Shown: piece by piece, positions 1 through 7,347 of the stretch
Position numbering within the stretch: the stretch's first letter is position 1
Layout of the letters: every line of letters begins with the position of its first letter
From: Candidatus Bathyarchaeota archaeon
GTDB lineage: Archaea > Thermoproteota > Bathyarchaeia > RBG-16-48-13 > GCA-020355125
DNA length: 35,565 nt
Reading direction: 5' to 3'
Assembly: GCA_026014905.1 (NCBI GenBank)
Contig: JAOZHK010000223.1
Location: forward strand, 1-35,565
Program-made: the position numbers and the translations under genes
The notes under the pieces: model-generated
The model's input: only the letters and a program-made list of their open reading frames with translations
Told to the model about the DNA's origin: nothing
The model's database searches: none

Positions 1-267
1 TCAGCCGATCTGGAAATCTGGATCGATCCCCCCAGCAACCCACGGAAATGGATCCAACGGTTCGGTCGCATCCTCCGACAACCAGGCGACAAACCTCTCG
101 CGAAAACCATCGCCCTGATCAGTCAAGATACCCACGAAAAAACGAAATTACTGAATGTGAAACAAACAGTTGAAAAAACCTATGGCTTCACTCAACGCGT
201 GAAGACTCGAATATTCAAACCCCTCTTCCACGATCAGAAAACCATGGCGCAATACCTCAACCATTAG
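1..267 (+). CDS. C-terminal end of an SF2 helicase (partial)
   Basis: The frame is open from base 1 and stops at 265-267, so only the last 88 residues are in the window. They contain QRFGRILRQPGDKP followed by ALISQDTHEK, which resembles motif VI and the following strand of XPB/Hef-like superfamily 2 ATPases (QRxGRxxR). The helicase core and DNA-binding parts lie outside. It converges on the minus-strand gene that ends at 313. An SF2 C-terminal end is likely from the arginine-finger motif; the exact subfamily cannot be told from this fragment. Confidence 0.6.
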   Translation, partial: SADLEIWIDPPSNPRKWIQRFGRILRQPGDKPLAKTIALISQDTHEKTKLLNVKQTVEKTYGFTQRVKTRIFKPLFHDQKTMAQYLNH

Positions 268-312
268 AGACTTGCTAATAGTGTGTTTTGGTTTCGCTGG
301 GATTATAGACAG

Positions 313-789
313 TTATCTGGGCATACAAATAAGCTCTCGGACCTTCAGTTCAGCGAATTTGTCACTGGGTTTGATGATGAGCGCGGTGTCCCACTTGCCA
401 ATAGCAATAACGTCGTCCTCAGTGGAAATCAGCTGTTTCTCCGCAGCGATGATCGCGATTTGGACGGCAACTTTGACGCCCTGCGAGAACCTCCTCAACG
501 CGGGCGAGGCTGCGTCTGGATAATCGCAGGGGACTTCCCTGCTAAAGCACACATGATGGCCCTTATCTTCAAGTTTCTTCAGTACTTCGCTTGAAAATCG
601 ACTTCGTACCGTGCCAACAAATGTGAAAGATGCGCCTAGATCGTGTAAGGTTTCCACAGCTTTCTCAGCGGTAAACCCTGACGTGGAAGCAATGACAAGT
701 GTATGAATACCCTGTTCTTCAGCAACTCGTTTCACAAGTCCAAGTGTCGTATCGATATGTCCTCTACCTTCTGTTTCAAAATATGTCAT
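313..789 (-). CDS. Pyruvate kinase C-terminal (alpha/beta) domain-like protein
   Basis: The 158-residue protein begins TYFETEGRGHIDTTL and continues with VIASTSGFTAEKAVE. This is the pattern of stand-alone PK_C-fold proteins of archaea, which resemble the allosteric domain of pyruvate kinase but lack the catalytic barrel. I chose the ATG at 789; an in-frame GTG at 798 would add three residues. There is no clear Shine-Dalgarno sequence, so a short leader is possible. The gene lies beyond the serine dehydratase genes on the same strand, separated by about 130 bp that contain a shared upstream motif. Its biochemical role is unknown; homologues are annotated only by fold. Confidence 0.7.
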   Translation of the reverse strand: MTYFETEGRGHIDTTLGLVKRVAEEQGIHTLVIASTSGFTAEKAVETLHDLGASFTFVGTVRSRFSSEVLKKLEDKGHHVCFSREVPCDYPDAASPALRRFSQGVKVAVQIAIIAAEKQLISTEDDVIAIGKWDTALIIKPSDKFAELKVRELICMPR

Positions 790-856
790 AGAAATCACTA
801 CGATAACAATGAATCGAGATATCCCACTTTACTTTTGTGGTACAGCTAGCTTACTT

Positions 857-876
857 CTGGGATTGAAGACTTCAAA
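857..876 (-). promoter_or_regulatory. Shared palindromic upstream motif, copy 1
   Basis: On the minus strand this reads TTTGAAGTCTTCAATCCCAG. It contains the perfect inverted repeat TTGAAG-T-CTTCAA. It lies 68 bp upstream of the PK-domain gene. Near-identical copies occur at 2680-2699 and 3576-3596, each upstream of a minus-strand gene. It could be an operator or an RNA leader element; function is inference. Confidence 0.4.
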
Positions 877-928
877 CAAACTAACTACAGATGACTACAT
901 CTTGGTATCGAACGCATTCGATTTGTCG

Positions 929-1810
929 CTAGTTACTGTGTAAGGATTGATAGACTTTTGTTGTTAAAGCTCGTCCAGTAGGCGTGATTGCAAGGCCGCC
1001 ACACGCTGTTTCCTTTAACTCAAGGGGCATTCGCTTACTCACATCGTTCAACGCCATAATCACCTCATCAACAGGGATCACGCTTTTCACCCCTGCGAGA
1101 GCGAGCTCGGCAGCGACTATGGCGTTAACAACACCAATGACGTTTCGTTTGATACATGGGACCTCAACTAACCCTGCAACAGGATCACACACTAAACCCA
1201 AGAGGTTTTTCAAGGATAATGCTACTGCGTCCCCGATTTGACGCGGTGTACCTCCTGCCATATCAACGATTGCTGCTGCAGCCATCGCAGAAGCGACACC
1301 GCACTCAGCTTGACAGCCTCCTTCGGCTCCGGATATGGGGGCGTGGTTGGCGATGACGACGCCTATCCCTGAAGCTGTGAATAAGGCTTCAATAGCTCTC
1401 TCTTCTGGGAGGTTTAACTTTTTCAAGGTGACGTATACTGCCGCGGGAATGATGCCGCTGGATCCTGCTGTTGGAGCCGCCACGATTTTCTTCATGGCAG
1501 CATTAACTTCGGCTACGGCAAGACTCCGAGCAATCGCTTGTTTTAACACGTTGCTAATAATTGTTGGTTGTGATGTGTTCACGCGTTTTGCGTCGCCTCC
1601 TGTTAGTCCGGTCACAGATTGTATGTCCTGGGAGAGTCCTTGTTTCATGGATTGTTTCATGACGTCCCAGTAACTTCTCATTTTCTGCTGAAGAATGTCA
1701 ACTGATTTTTCTGATGATTCAGACTCCCAAAGTAAGACAACATGCCCGATTGATTCATTACGTTGATCAGCGAGGTTAACTAGATCTTGAATAGTTCTAA
1801 ATTCTATCAT
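929..1810 (-). CDS. sdaAA: L-serine dehydratase, iron-sulfur dependent, alpha subunit
   Basis: The 293-residue protein matches the catalytic subunit of two-subunit L-serine dehydratases, which convert L-serine to pyruvate and ammonia with a [4Fe-4S] cluster. Visible signatures are APTAGSSGIIPAAVY, the cluster region GGCQAECGVASAM, and VCDPVAGLVEVPC further on. These supply the conserved cysteines, and the length is normal. It starts at ATG 1810, 28 bp after the beta-subunit gene, so the two form one operon. The product would be cytoplasmic and oxygen sensitive. The only doubt is substrate range, since threonine can be a side substrate. Confidence 0.95.
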   Translation of the reverse strand: MIEFRTIQDLVNLADQRNESIGHVVLLWESESSEKSVDILQQKMRSYWDVMKQSMKQGLSQDIQSVTGLTGGDAKRVNTSQPTIISNVLKQAIARSLAVAEVNAAMKKIVAAPTAGSSGIIPAAVYVTLKKLNLPEERAIEALFTASGIGVVIANHAPISGAEGGCQAECGVASAMAAAAIVDMAGGTPRQIGDAVALSLKNLLGLVCDPVAGLVEVPCIKRNVIGVVNAIVAAELALAGVKSVIPVDEVIMALNDVSKRMPLELKETACGGLAITPTGRALTTKVYQSLHSN

Positions 1811-1838
1811 GACATCTCTTTCCTTAAGAAGCTCTCTG

Positions 1839-2528
1839 TTATGCCCCTCCAGCGGGTGAAATGGCGGACATTAGTCTCACGTAATTAATCTCAGTTAACG
1901 CAGCAATTTCTTGGAGCAACGCCGATGGGACTGTATAGTCGACTTCAATAGCCATGAAAGCTTCTCGGCCCTTCGCTTTTCTCGAGAGACGCATGAAGGC
2001 CACATTCACGCCAAATCGGCTCAGGGCTGTCAACACCTTCGCTGCAACGCCTTGTTTATCTTGATGGAAAATTAAAATGGTATTGTAGTCGCCCGATAGA
2101 TCGGTTTTGAAGCCGTTAATCTCAACAATAACCACGTTTCCCCCTCCAATGGAGCTACCTACGACTTCGATACCATTCTCTTTTTTTCCTAGAACGTGTA
2201 GTTTGGCAGTATTCATATGGTAACCTTCACCAAGATCGATTGTATCGATCCTGAACCGCATCCCGCGCTCCGCTGCAAGCTCGAATGCCTCAATGATGCG
2301 TTCATCATCCGTGTTCAATCCCAGTAACCCTGCGACGATTGCTCTATCCGTTCCATGTCCCTGATAGGTTTCAGCAAAGGATCCATGAAGAAGGATTGTC
2401 GCGTCTGTTGGTGTTTCACCTAATATTTGGTACGCCACCAACCCAATTCTAACGGCTCCAGCCGTATGTGAGCTGGAAGGTCCTACCATAACGGGTCCAA
2501 TCACATCGAATACGCTGTTAATTTTCAC
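1839..2528 (-). CDS. sdaAB: L-serine dehydratase, iron-sulfur dependent, beta subunit
   Basis: The protein has 229 residues. The N-terminal half carries GPSSSHTAGAVRIG, the hallmark of the serine dehydratase beta fold. From about residue 150 the sequence TILIFHQDKQGVAAKVLTAL begins a typical ACT domain, a likely site for serine sensing. The start is GTG at 2528, preceded by GGGAGG at a good distance and by a TATA-like box at 2564-2573. It is the first gene of the sdaAB-sdaAA operon and should bind the alpha subunit. Confidence 0.94.
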   Translation of the reverse strand: MKINSVFDVIGPVMVGPSSSHTAGAVRIGLVAYQILGETPTDATILLHGSFAETYQGHGTDRAIVAGLLGLNTDDERIIEAFELAAERGMRFRIDTIDLGEGYHMNTAKLHVLGKKENGIEVVGSSIGGGNVVIVEINGFKTDLSGDYNTILIFHQDKQGVAAKVLTALSRFGVNVAFMRLSRKAKGREAFMAIEVDYTVPSALLQEIAALTEINYVRLMSAISPAGGA

Positions 2529-2563
2529 GGAAGCCTCCCTCTATAATAATTTAATCAAGAACC

Positions 2564-2573
2564 ATTTATAGTC
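2564..2573 (-). promoter_or_regulatory. TATA box of the serine dehydratase operon
   Basis: On the minus strand the sequence is GACTATAAAT, an archaeal box-A match 36-45 nt before the GTG start of sdaAB. A start of transcription around 2540 would leave a short leader containing the GGGAGG ribosome-binding site. Confidence 0.5.
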
Positions 2574-2679
2574 TTTACAGCCACCTATAGCAGTATGCAG
2601 CTCGCAAGCTTGCTCGCTAGAAATCAGAGTCTGATCTCATATTCTAATTTACATCACCTTTGAACCAAGATTGGTTGAA

Positions 2680-2699
2680 CTGGGATTGAAGCCTTCAAA
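2680..2699 (-). promoter_or_regulatory. Shared palindromic upstream motif, copy 2
   Basis: Reads TTTGAAGGCTTCAATCCCAG on the minus strand, one base different from the copy at 857-876. It lies about 150 bp upstream of sdaAB and beyond its TATA box, where an activator or upstream regulator could bind. Function is inference. Confidence 0.4.
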
Positions 2700-2754
2700 G
2701 CAAAGAACAAAGATTATGCTGATTTAACTAGTTAATTACTATCATTCTAGGGTC

Positions 2755-3561
2755 TCATGTAGTTCTCTCTATCAGCTGTGTTCCTTCGGAGAAAGATATA
2801 GGTCTAACAAGTAAACGCTCTTCATTATAACGCAACAGGTTGAAACTAGAAGAATCATACGAAGACAGACCCCCTCTATCATGAATGACGTTCTCCCAGA
2901 GGGGACTACCAGCTTGAATATAATATATTCCATCAACCATCGTGTAGAAAGGAAAATGTAGATGTCCATTTAACACAGCAAGGACATGACCTTTTGAGAC
3001 TATATCCCTGAATCTTGTAGCATCAGCTTTATTGAACATGCCAAACCTGCCGAAAAAGAAGATGGGTTCGTGGAACGCGATTATTGCAGGCTTCTCTTGA
3101 TGGGTCTTCAGTTCCGTTTTCAACCAGTCGAGTTGTTCGTCACTGAAGCTTCCTGTATGTGAACCTGGTGTATGTGAGTCCATGACTATCACGTGTAGAC
3201 CTTCGATTGTCTGGCTGTAATAGCAGATAGGGTCTTCTAGTGTTGAAGGTTTTCCGAGTAAGATGTTACTGAAATGTCTTCGGTCGTCCATTGTTCCCAT
3301 GGTCGGAAGGACAACGCCTCCTAGCTCCTGGATTTGGTTGATGTATTGTTTCGCGAGGTTGTAGCTTTGACGTGTTCCTGTCTGAGATATATCACCTGTA
3401 ATCATTGTGAACGATGGGTGTAACTCCAATTTTTCAGCTAACTCGATCAGTTTCTCGAGTTTTACGCATGAATCTATAGTTTCCCATAAATCTCCCTGTT
3501 TATCGGGAATATGTATGTCTGAAAGATGGAAGAAAGTTACCGTCCATATCACCTCTACCAA
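2755..3561 (-). CDS. Calcineurin-like metallophosphoesterase with altered GNHD motif
   Basis: The fold signatures are in order (residues from TTG 3561): LSDIHIP (13-19), TGDISQTG (55-62), FHEPI, and NGHLHFPF. The third motif, normally GNHD followed by DR, reads GTMDDR (89-94), so the metal-binding Asn and catalytic His are replaced by Thr and Met. A phosphodiesterase of the Icc type is the nearest known group, but activity is uncertain. The only canonical in-frame starts are TTG 3561 and GTG 3552. However, a GAGGTGAT ribosome-binding site lies inside that stretch and points to ACG at 3543, just before VTFFHLSDIH. The gene stands alone on the minus strand. Confidence 0.85.
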   Translation of the reverse strand: MVEVIWTVTFFHLSDIHIPDKQGDLWETIDSCVKLEKLIELAEKLELHPSFTMITGDISQTGTRQSYNLAKQYINQIQELGGVVLPTMGTMDDRRHFSNILLGKPSTLEDPICYYSQTIEGLHVIVMDSHTPGSHTGSFSDEQLDWLKTELKTHQEKPAIIAFHEPIFFFGRFGMFNKADATRFRDIVSKGHVLAVLNGHLHFPFYTMVDGIYYIQAGSPLWENVIHDRGGLSSYDSSSFNLLRYNEERLLVRPISFSEGTQLIERTT

Positions 3562-3575
3562 AGAAATACGGGTAA

Positions 3576-3596
3576 CTGGGATTTAAGGGCTTCAAA
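3576..3596 (-). promoter_or_regulatory. Shared palindromic upstream motif, copy 3
   Basis: The minus strand shows TTTGAAG, then CCCTTAAATCCCAG. This is the same motif as at 857 and 2680 with one inserted base and a weaker right half. It ends only 15-30 bp before the metallophosphoesterase start. Confidence 0.35.
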
Positions 3597-3723
3597 AAGG
3601 GATAATGGGGATGCTAGCTTTCTAGAGCTACTTTGACCAAAATTGATACCAGTGGCGGAGAGAGTCTGTCCGCCGTTCTGGACGTTCTGACGCATAGAAT
3701 GAGGGATAGCCTGGATCCTGTAC

Positions 3724-3735
3724 CGCGCGCGCGCG
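3724..3735. repeat. (CG)6 dinucleotide tract
   Basis: Twelve bases of pure CG alternation lie in the 280-bp gap between the divergent metallophosphoesterase and ANL genes. It is one of about twenty alternating pyrimidine-purine tracts in the window, nearly all intergenic. Such tracts can adopt Z-DNA. No coding use is seen; an open frame crossing it on the minus strand has no protein-like composition. Confidence 0.85.
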
Positions 3736-3843
3736 TAGTTGTGGTGCGAAGCGAATCACTTAAAATATTATCTCGATCTGATATGGTGTCAAGAGACACT
3801 TAGGTCTATTATCCAGTATCTGCGAGCTTGAGTGAAATATTCC

Positions 3844-5490
3844 ATGATGAGTAATGATCCAGATCCTAAGTTACAATCAGTGTTTAATACTGCCTATGCC
3901 CGAGTCCCCCTCATCAACTGGCGACAATGGCTTGATATCACAGATATTCGGGAGTATGAAGCATTAACCTTACATCTTTCTGGACTACCGTCAGTCGAGT
4001 ACGTCTTGGATCGTATCAAAAACGACCTTCTACAAACCATATCTTTAAGGCAAGACGTTTCGAACGACGAAGTGTATAACCCATCAAATCCTCTTGTCCT
4101 CTGCCATTCCTCTGGCACCTCAAGCCAAAACCTCGCAGCGATAAAATGGTACACGTTCCCACGAGATCTAGTTTCACGATTATGGGCACCAGGAATGCAG
4201 GCAATCTTCGAGTCAAGTGGCGTCTCTTCCCGCTCCCATGTTGCGATCTTTGTGCCTTCTCGTCTTAATGGAGATGGATTATCAGTTCAAGCTGGAAATA
4301 CAATCATTCGTTTATATTCATCTGAATTTTCTCAACGTCTCGTCCTCGCACTCTTGAAGCCCACACAATATTTCATTAATCACTATCGCTATTCCCGGTC
4401 GTTATCCTGTATTGCCCAACTCCTCGCGATGAAACATATCGATGTGCTCTCAGCACCTGCTACAACCATCCTCGGCTGGGCGAATATTCTTCGACTACGG
4501 CGAGGCTTACAGCGATCCATTCAGTCATACTCCCGAGGGAAATTGGCTGAACTCGCGGAGTCACTCGAGATATCAACAGGTCTCCTCGAGATGTCTCACA
4601 TCGATGCGCTTACCCAGTATATTCAAGAGCGCTTACAGGATGTCTTAGCATCGGCAACACTCATTTTCAGCACCTCATCGATGTCAGAGGCGGATTGGAC
4701 ACTTCTTCGCACTTTTATGAACTGGTCCCAGGATAATGCATCTTATACCAATCTCTATGTAGGAAGTGAAATTGGGCCGCTCGCCGCGAGTCTTAGAAAA
4801 AAAGTATCAGATCCATCGGATGAAACAATGCTTGTCTTCCCATTGGCTATCAGCATGTTGCAGATTGATGGCCACTTTCAGCTATTAAGTCGATGTCCGG
4901 AGGGATGGGGACGCCTGTACATTCCTAAATTCCAAGGAGACAGATCTACCGTGAATATTGACGTAGGAGACATGATTTACCTTCTCCCGAGGATGGGCTA
5001 TCCTCGGATTCAAGGAAAGATCTTACGTGCTGCGTTTCCTCTAAAAAAGCAACCGGTTGTATCTCTGCCAATATCCTTACCCTTGCAATTTTCTATCTAT
5101 GTAGGTGATTATTTTTCCTGTAATACATGCACAGTCGTCGACCCCCAAGCAATTCGTACCTGTTTAGCAAAATACGGTTTCATGACAAAACGCGCATCAT
5201 TAGTTCTCGCACCTCATCCAGAAGATAAAGATTTATGGATCCTCTTTATCCCGCAGAAGCTTGAGATTGATTCCTTCAGTGATCAAGCTCAACGGTGTCT
5301 CAAAGAGGCTATTATATCGGATCTCCCCGAGCTTCCTGTGTCAATCCACTTTCTTTCCAAAGATCCAATTCATCCATCAACTCCACGTCAAGTACTTGTA
5401 CGCAAAGTCCAGCAAGGGAAAGTTCCCAAAGGCGTGTTAAAACGCTGGCCTATGTATGTAATTCAAGCCGATCATGCCACAGTGCAATAA
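3844..5490 (+). CDS. ANL-superfamily adenylate-forming enzyme (phenylacetate-CoA ligase/F390 synthetase-like)
   Basis: The protein of about 548 residues contains HSSGTSSQNLAAIKW near residue 90, matching the nucleotide-binding loop [ST]SGT of acyl-CoA synthetases and coenzyme F390 synthetases. NLYVGSEIGPLA fits the motif before the adenylate pocket, VGDMIYLLPR corresponds to the hinge-side GD motif, and VRKVQQGKVPKG near the C-terminus resembles the segment with the catalytic lysine. It would adenylate a carboxylate or another acceptor; the substrate cannot be told. Starts at GTG 3832, ATG 3844 and ATG 3847 are possible; a GAGTGA at a good distance favours 3844. The stop runs straight into a CGCGCGCAT tract. 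Confidence 0.65.
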   Translation: MMSNDPDPKLQSVFNTAYARVPLINWRQWLDITDIREYEALTLHLSGLPSVEYVLDRIKNDLLQTISLRQDVSNDEVYNPSNPLVLCHSSGTSSQNLAAIKWYTFPRDLVSRLWAPGMQAIFESSGVSSRSHVAIFVPSRLNGDGLSVQAGNTIIRLYSSEFSQRLVLALLKPTQYFINHYRYSRSLSCIAQLLAMKHIDVLSAPATTILGWANILRLRRGLQRSIQSYSRGKLAELAESLEISTGLLEMSHIDALTQYIQERLQDVLASATLIFSTSSMSEADWTLLRTFMNWSQDNASYTNLYVGSEIGPLAASLRKKVSDPSDETMLVFPLAISMLQIDGHFQLLSRCPEGWGRLYIPKFQGDRSTVNIDVGDMIYLLPRMGYPRIQGKILRAAFPLKKQPVVSLPISLPLQFSIYVGDYFSCNTCTVVDPQAIRTCLAKYGFMTKRASLVLAPHPEDKDLWILFIPQKLEIDSFSDQAQRCLKEAIISDLPELPVSIHFLSKDPIHPSTPRQVLVRKVQQGKVPKGVLKRWPMYVIQADHATVQ

Positions 5491-5529
5491 CGCGCGCATT
5501 TATTAAACAGTGTATTACGTGTGCGCATA
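5491..5529. repeat. Pair of alternating pyrimidine-purine tracts
   Basis: CGCGCGCAT begins directly after the stop codon of the ANL gene (5491-5499), and ACGTGTGCGCAT follows at 5518-5529. The AT-rich bases between carry no gene. The second tract ends just before the TATA box of the next gene. Confidence 0.7.
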
Positions 5530-5540
5530 ACATATAAAAC
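5530..5540 (+). promoter_or_regulatory. TATA box of the YeiH-family gene
   Basis: ACATATAAAAC is a good archaeal box A. It is only 12 nt before the ATG at 5552 but 24-34 nt before the ATG at 5564, which suggests a leaderless mRNA starting at 5564. Confidence 0.5.
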
Positions 5541-5563
5541 ACGTAGCAATAATGAGTATATCT

Positions 5564-6838
5564 ATGATTTCGAACGGTAGATTCCGCTCTCTAATAACAT
5601 CGGAAGACTGGTGGGCCTGCTGGTTTGGAATACTGCTCTTTGCACTTAGTTCTCTGGGAATAATCTCTGTCGCTCCAAGACCAAGAATATGGTCACAGAA
5701 TCCATTAGACGCATTGTCCCTTGACATTGTTCAATCGTATTTTTTATTTATAATCATTTTGGCTATTACTTTTCTAATTGGCATCAAACTGATGGGTGCA
5801 AGCCCTGCAGCCTTTCTTCCAGCTTTTGCCACCTTAGCCCTGTTAGGGTTCTTGGCCCAAATCATATCGCAGCAAGCTTTCCTGAAGTCCTATGGATTAG
5901 AATATGTCATCTGGGCTCTTATCATCGGTTTAGTGATCAGTAATACCGTGGGTCTTCCAGTTTTTCTTAAATCCGCAGTACGAACAGAACTGTACATTAA
6001 GACAGGTCTTGTATTGTTGGGCACAGAAATCTTGTTCTCAAGAATATTGAATTTAGGGATTCAAGGTCTAATTCTCGCGTGGGGAGTAACCCCCTTTGTG
6101 TTATATATCATGTATAGGTATGGAACAGCAATTCTGAAATTGGATAAAACACTTGCCATCCTTATTGCTGCGGCAACGTCTGTTTGCGGGGTCTCTGCTG
6201 CTATAGCAGTAGCTGCTGCGACCAAAGCGAAGAAAGACCATTTAACCCTCACTATTTCGCTTTCTCTTGTGTCGACGGCGGTTATGCTAGTTGGGATGCC
6301 TGCCTTGATAAAAGCCTTGGGACTTGATTATTTCATTGGCGGAGCGTGGATTGGTGGAACCGTGGATTCGACTGGTGCCGTCGTTGCTGCTGGTGAGCTG
6401 TTAAATCAGGAAGCTATGGAAGTCGCGGCTGTGGTGAAATTAATACAAAATGTCATGATTGGCGTCATTGCATTTGTCATTGCGCTACTGTGGGTGACAC
6501 CTGTTGAAGACCTCCAAAACACTCGACCGGGACCGATAGAGGTTTGGTATAGGTTTCCAAAGTTTCTAGTAGCCTTTATTGCATTATCTTTTCTCTCCTC
6601 CTTTATTCTACTGCCTCTGATGGGAGAGGGACAGTTGAGCGGGATTCTAACGGTTACGAAGGGAATCCGAACCATTCTGTTCGCTATCGCGTTTTTAAGT
6701 ATTGGTCTCGAAACAAATTTTAAAAGTTTAAGAAGCCAAATCTTAGGCGGCAGACCTGTACAATTATACCTTGTCGGTCAAGCGTTCAACATTATTTTAA
6801 CCCTCATTGCCGCGTGGCTATTATTTGGAGTGCTTTGA
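5564..6838 (+). CDS. YeiH/PF03601-family membrane transporter (putative sulfate/anion exporter)
   Basis: About 424 residues with ten or so hydrophobic segments. Family signatures are SVCGVSAAIAVAAA, GGTVDSTGAVVAAGELL and VKLIQNVMIG, seen in YeiH-type proteins annotated as putative sulfate exporters. The transported ion is not proven for the family, although many members lie near sulfur or thiosulfate genes, as here. An upstream ATG at 5552 is in frame, but the TATA box at 5530 favours 5564. It converges on a small Rossmann protein gene, with a hairpin between them. Confidence 0.88.
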   Translation: MISNGRFRSLITSEDWWACWFGILLFALSSLGIISVAPRPRIWSQNPLDALSLDIVQSYFLFIIILAITFLIGIKLMGASPAAFLPAFATLALLGFLAQIISQQAFLKSYGLEYVIWALIIGLVISNTVGLPVFLKSAVRTELYIKTGLVLLGTEILFSRILNLGIQGLILAWGVTPFVLYIMYRYGTAILKLDKTLAILIAAATSVCGVSAAIAVAAATKAKKDHLTLTISLSLVSTAVMLVGMPALIKALGLDYFIGGAWIGGTVDSTGAVVAAGELLNQEAMEVAAVVKLIQNVMIGVIAFVIALLWVTPVEDLQNTRPGPIEVWYRFPKFLVAFIALSFLSSFILLPLMGEGQLSGILTVTKGIRTILFAIAFLSIGLETNFKSLRSQILGGRPVQLYLVGQAFNIILTLIAAWLLFGVL

Positions 6839-6935
6839 GCTGCGTGTGCTATCTCAAATGATTTCTAATATATTCGAACTAGCTAGGATTCACGAAGATA
6901 ATAACTGCACACGTACTCGTATTGAGATGCAGAAT

Positions 6936-6972
6936 TAAGCGTGTGTGTTAAAAAAATATGTAAACACGCTTA
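6936..6972. terminator. Bidirectional terminator-like hairpin
   Basis: TAAGCGTGT (6936-6944) is the exact reverse complement of ACACGCTTA (6964-6972), giving a 9-bp stem. The loop contains seven A residues on the plus strand, so a T7 run on the minus strand. It lies between two convergent genes (stops at 6838 and 6984). The T-run inside the loop is unusual for a bacterial-style terminator but fits archaeal poly-T termination. Confidence 0.55.
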
Positions 6973-6983
6973 TGTTCTGTGAA

Positions 6984-7331
6984 CTATCCACCTAGTGCTC
7001 TCGCTACTCCAATTACCGGTACGTTAGCGATAGCAGCTATTTCCTGGCGTAAAGCTTCAACTAAAATATCCACGCCAGGCACCTTCCCCAACTCCATGTC
7101 TTCTGTTGATGTTGTCACTAGGACGAGATCTGGCTGAGTCTCGGATACTACGTATTCAATAGCTTGAGGCGTTAAGGCTTCACGAAAATCCACGACTGAG
7201 ATAACTTCTTGCTGGACAGCAAAAGGCTGTTCCCGAGGATCGATTGTAATTATTTCAATTTTTGGATTCTTCTGTAATTGTAAGATAACTCGGGCTCCAA
7301 TGCGTCCCGCGCCAATGACTACTATTCGCGT
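6984..7331 (-). CDS. Single-domain Rossmann NAD(P)-binding protein, apparent ACG start
   Basis: The frame encodes RIVVIGAGRIGARVILQLQ, a textbook dinucleotide-binding GxGxxG beta-alpha-beta start, then IEIITIDPRE with an acidic residue ending the second strand, as in TrkA-N/RCK-like domains. The product is about 115 residues with no second domain. No ATG, GTG or TTG opens the frame before 7193, which would delete the whole binding motif. A stop lies at 7338-7340, and GGAGGTGA followed by six bases leads exactly to ACG at 7331. It follows the DASS transporter gene by 16 bp, so it probably senses redox or nucleotide state for that transporter or acts with it. That role is inference. Confidence 0.75.
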   Translation of the reverse strand, partial: TRIVVIGAGRIGARVILQLQKNPKIEIITIDPREQPFAVQQEVISVVDFREALTPQAIEYVVSETQPDLVLVTTSTEDMELGKVPGVDILVEALRQEIAAIANVPVIGVARALGG

Positions 7332-7347
7332 AGTGTTTCACCTCCCT

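Noticed and set aside
272..594. Two plus-strand open frames opposite the PK-domain gene
   Set aside because: They overlap a well-conserved minus-strand protein and have no motif or ribosome-binding site; shadows of that gene.
857..3596. The repeated TTGAAG..CTTCAATCCC motif as CRISPR repeats
   Set aside because: Copies are 0.9-1.8 kb apart with genes between, there are no spacers and no cas genes.
3614..3799. 61-codon minus-strand frame crossing the (CG)6 tract
   Set aside because: Low-complexity composition, no motif and no ribosome-binding site.
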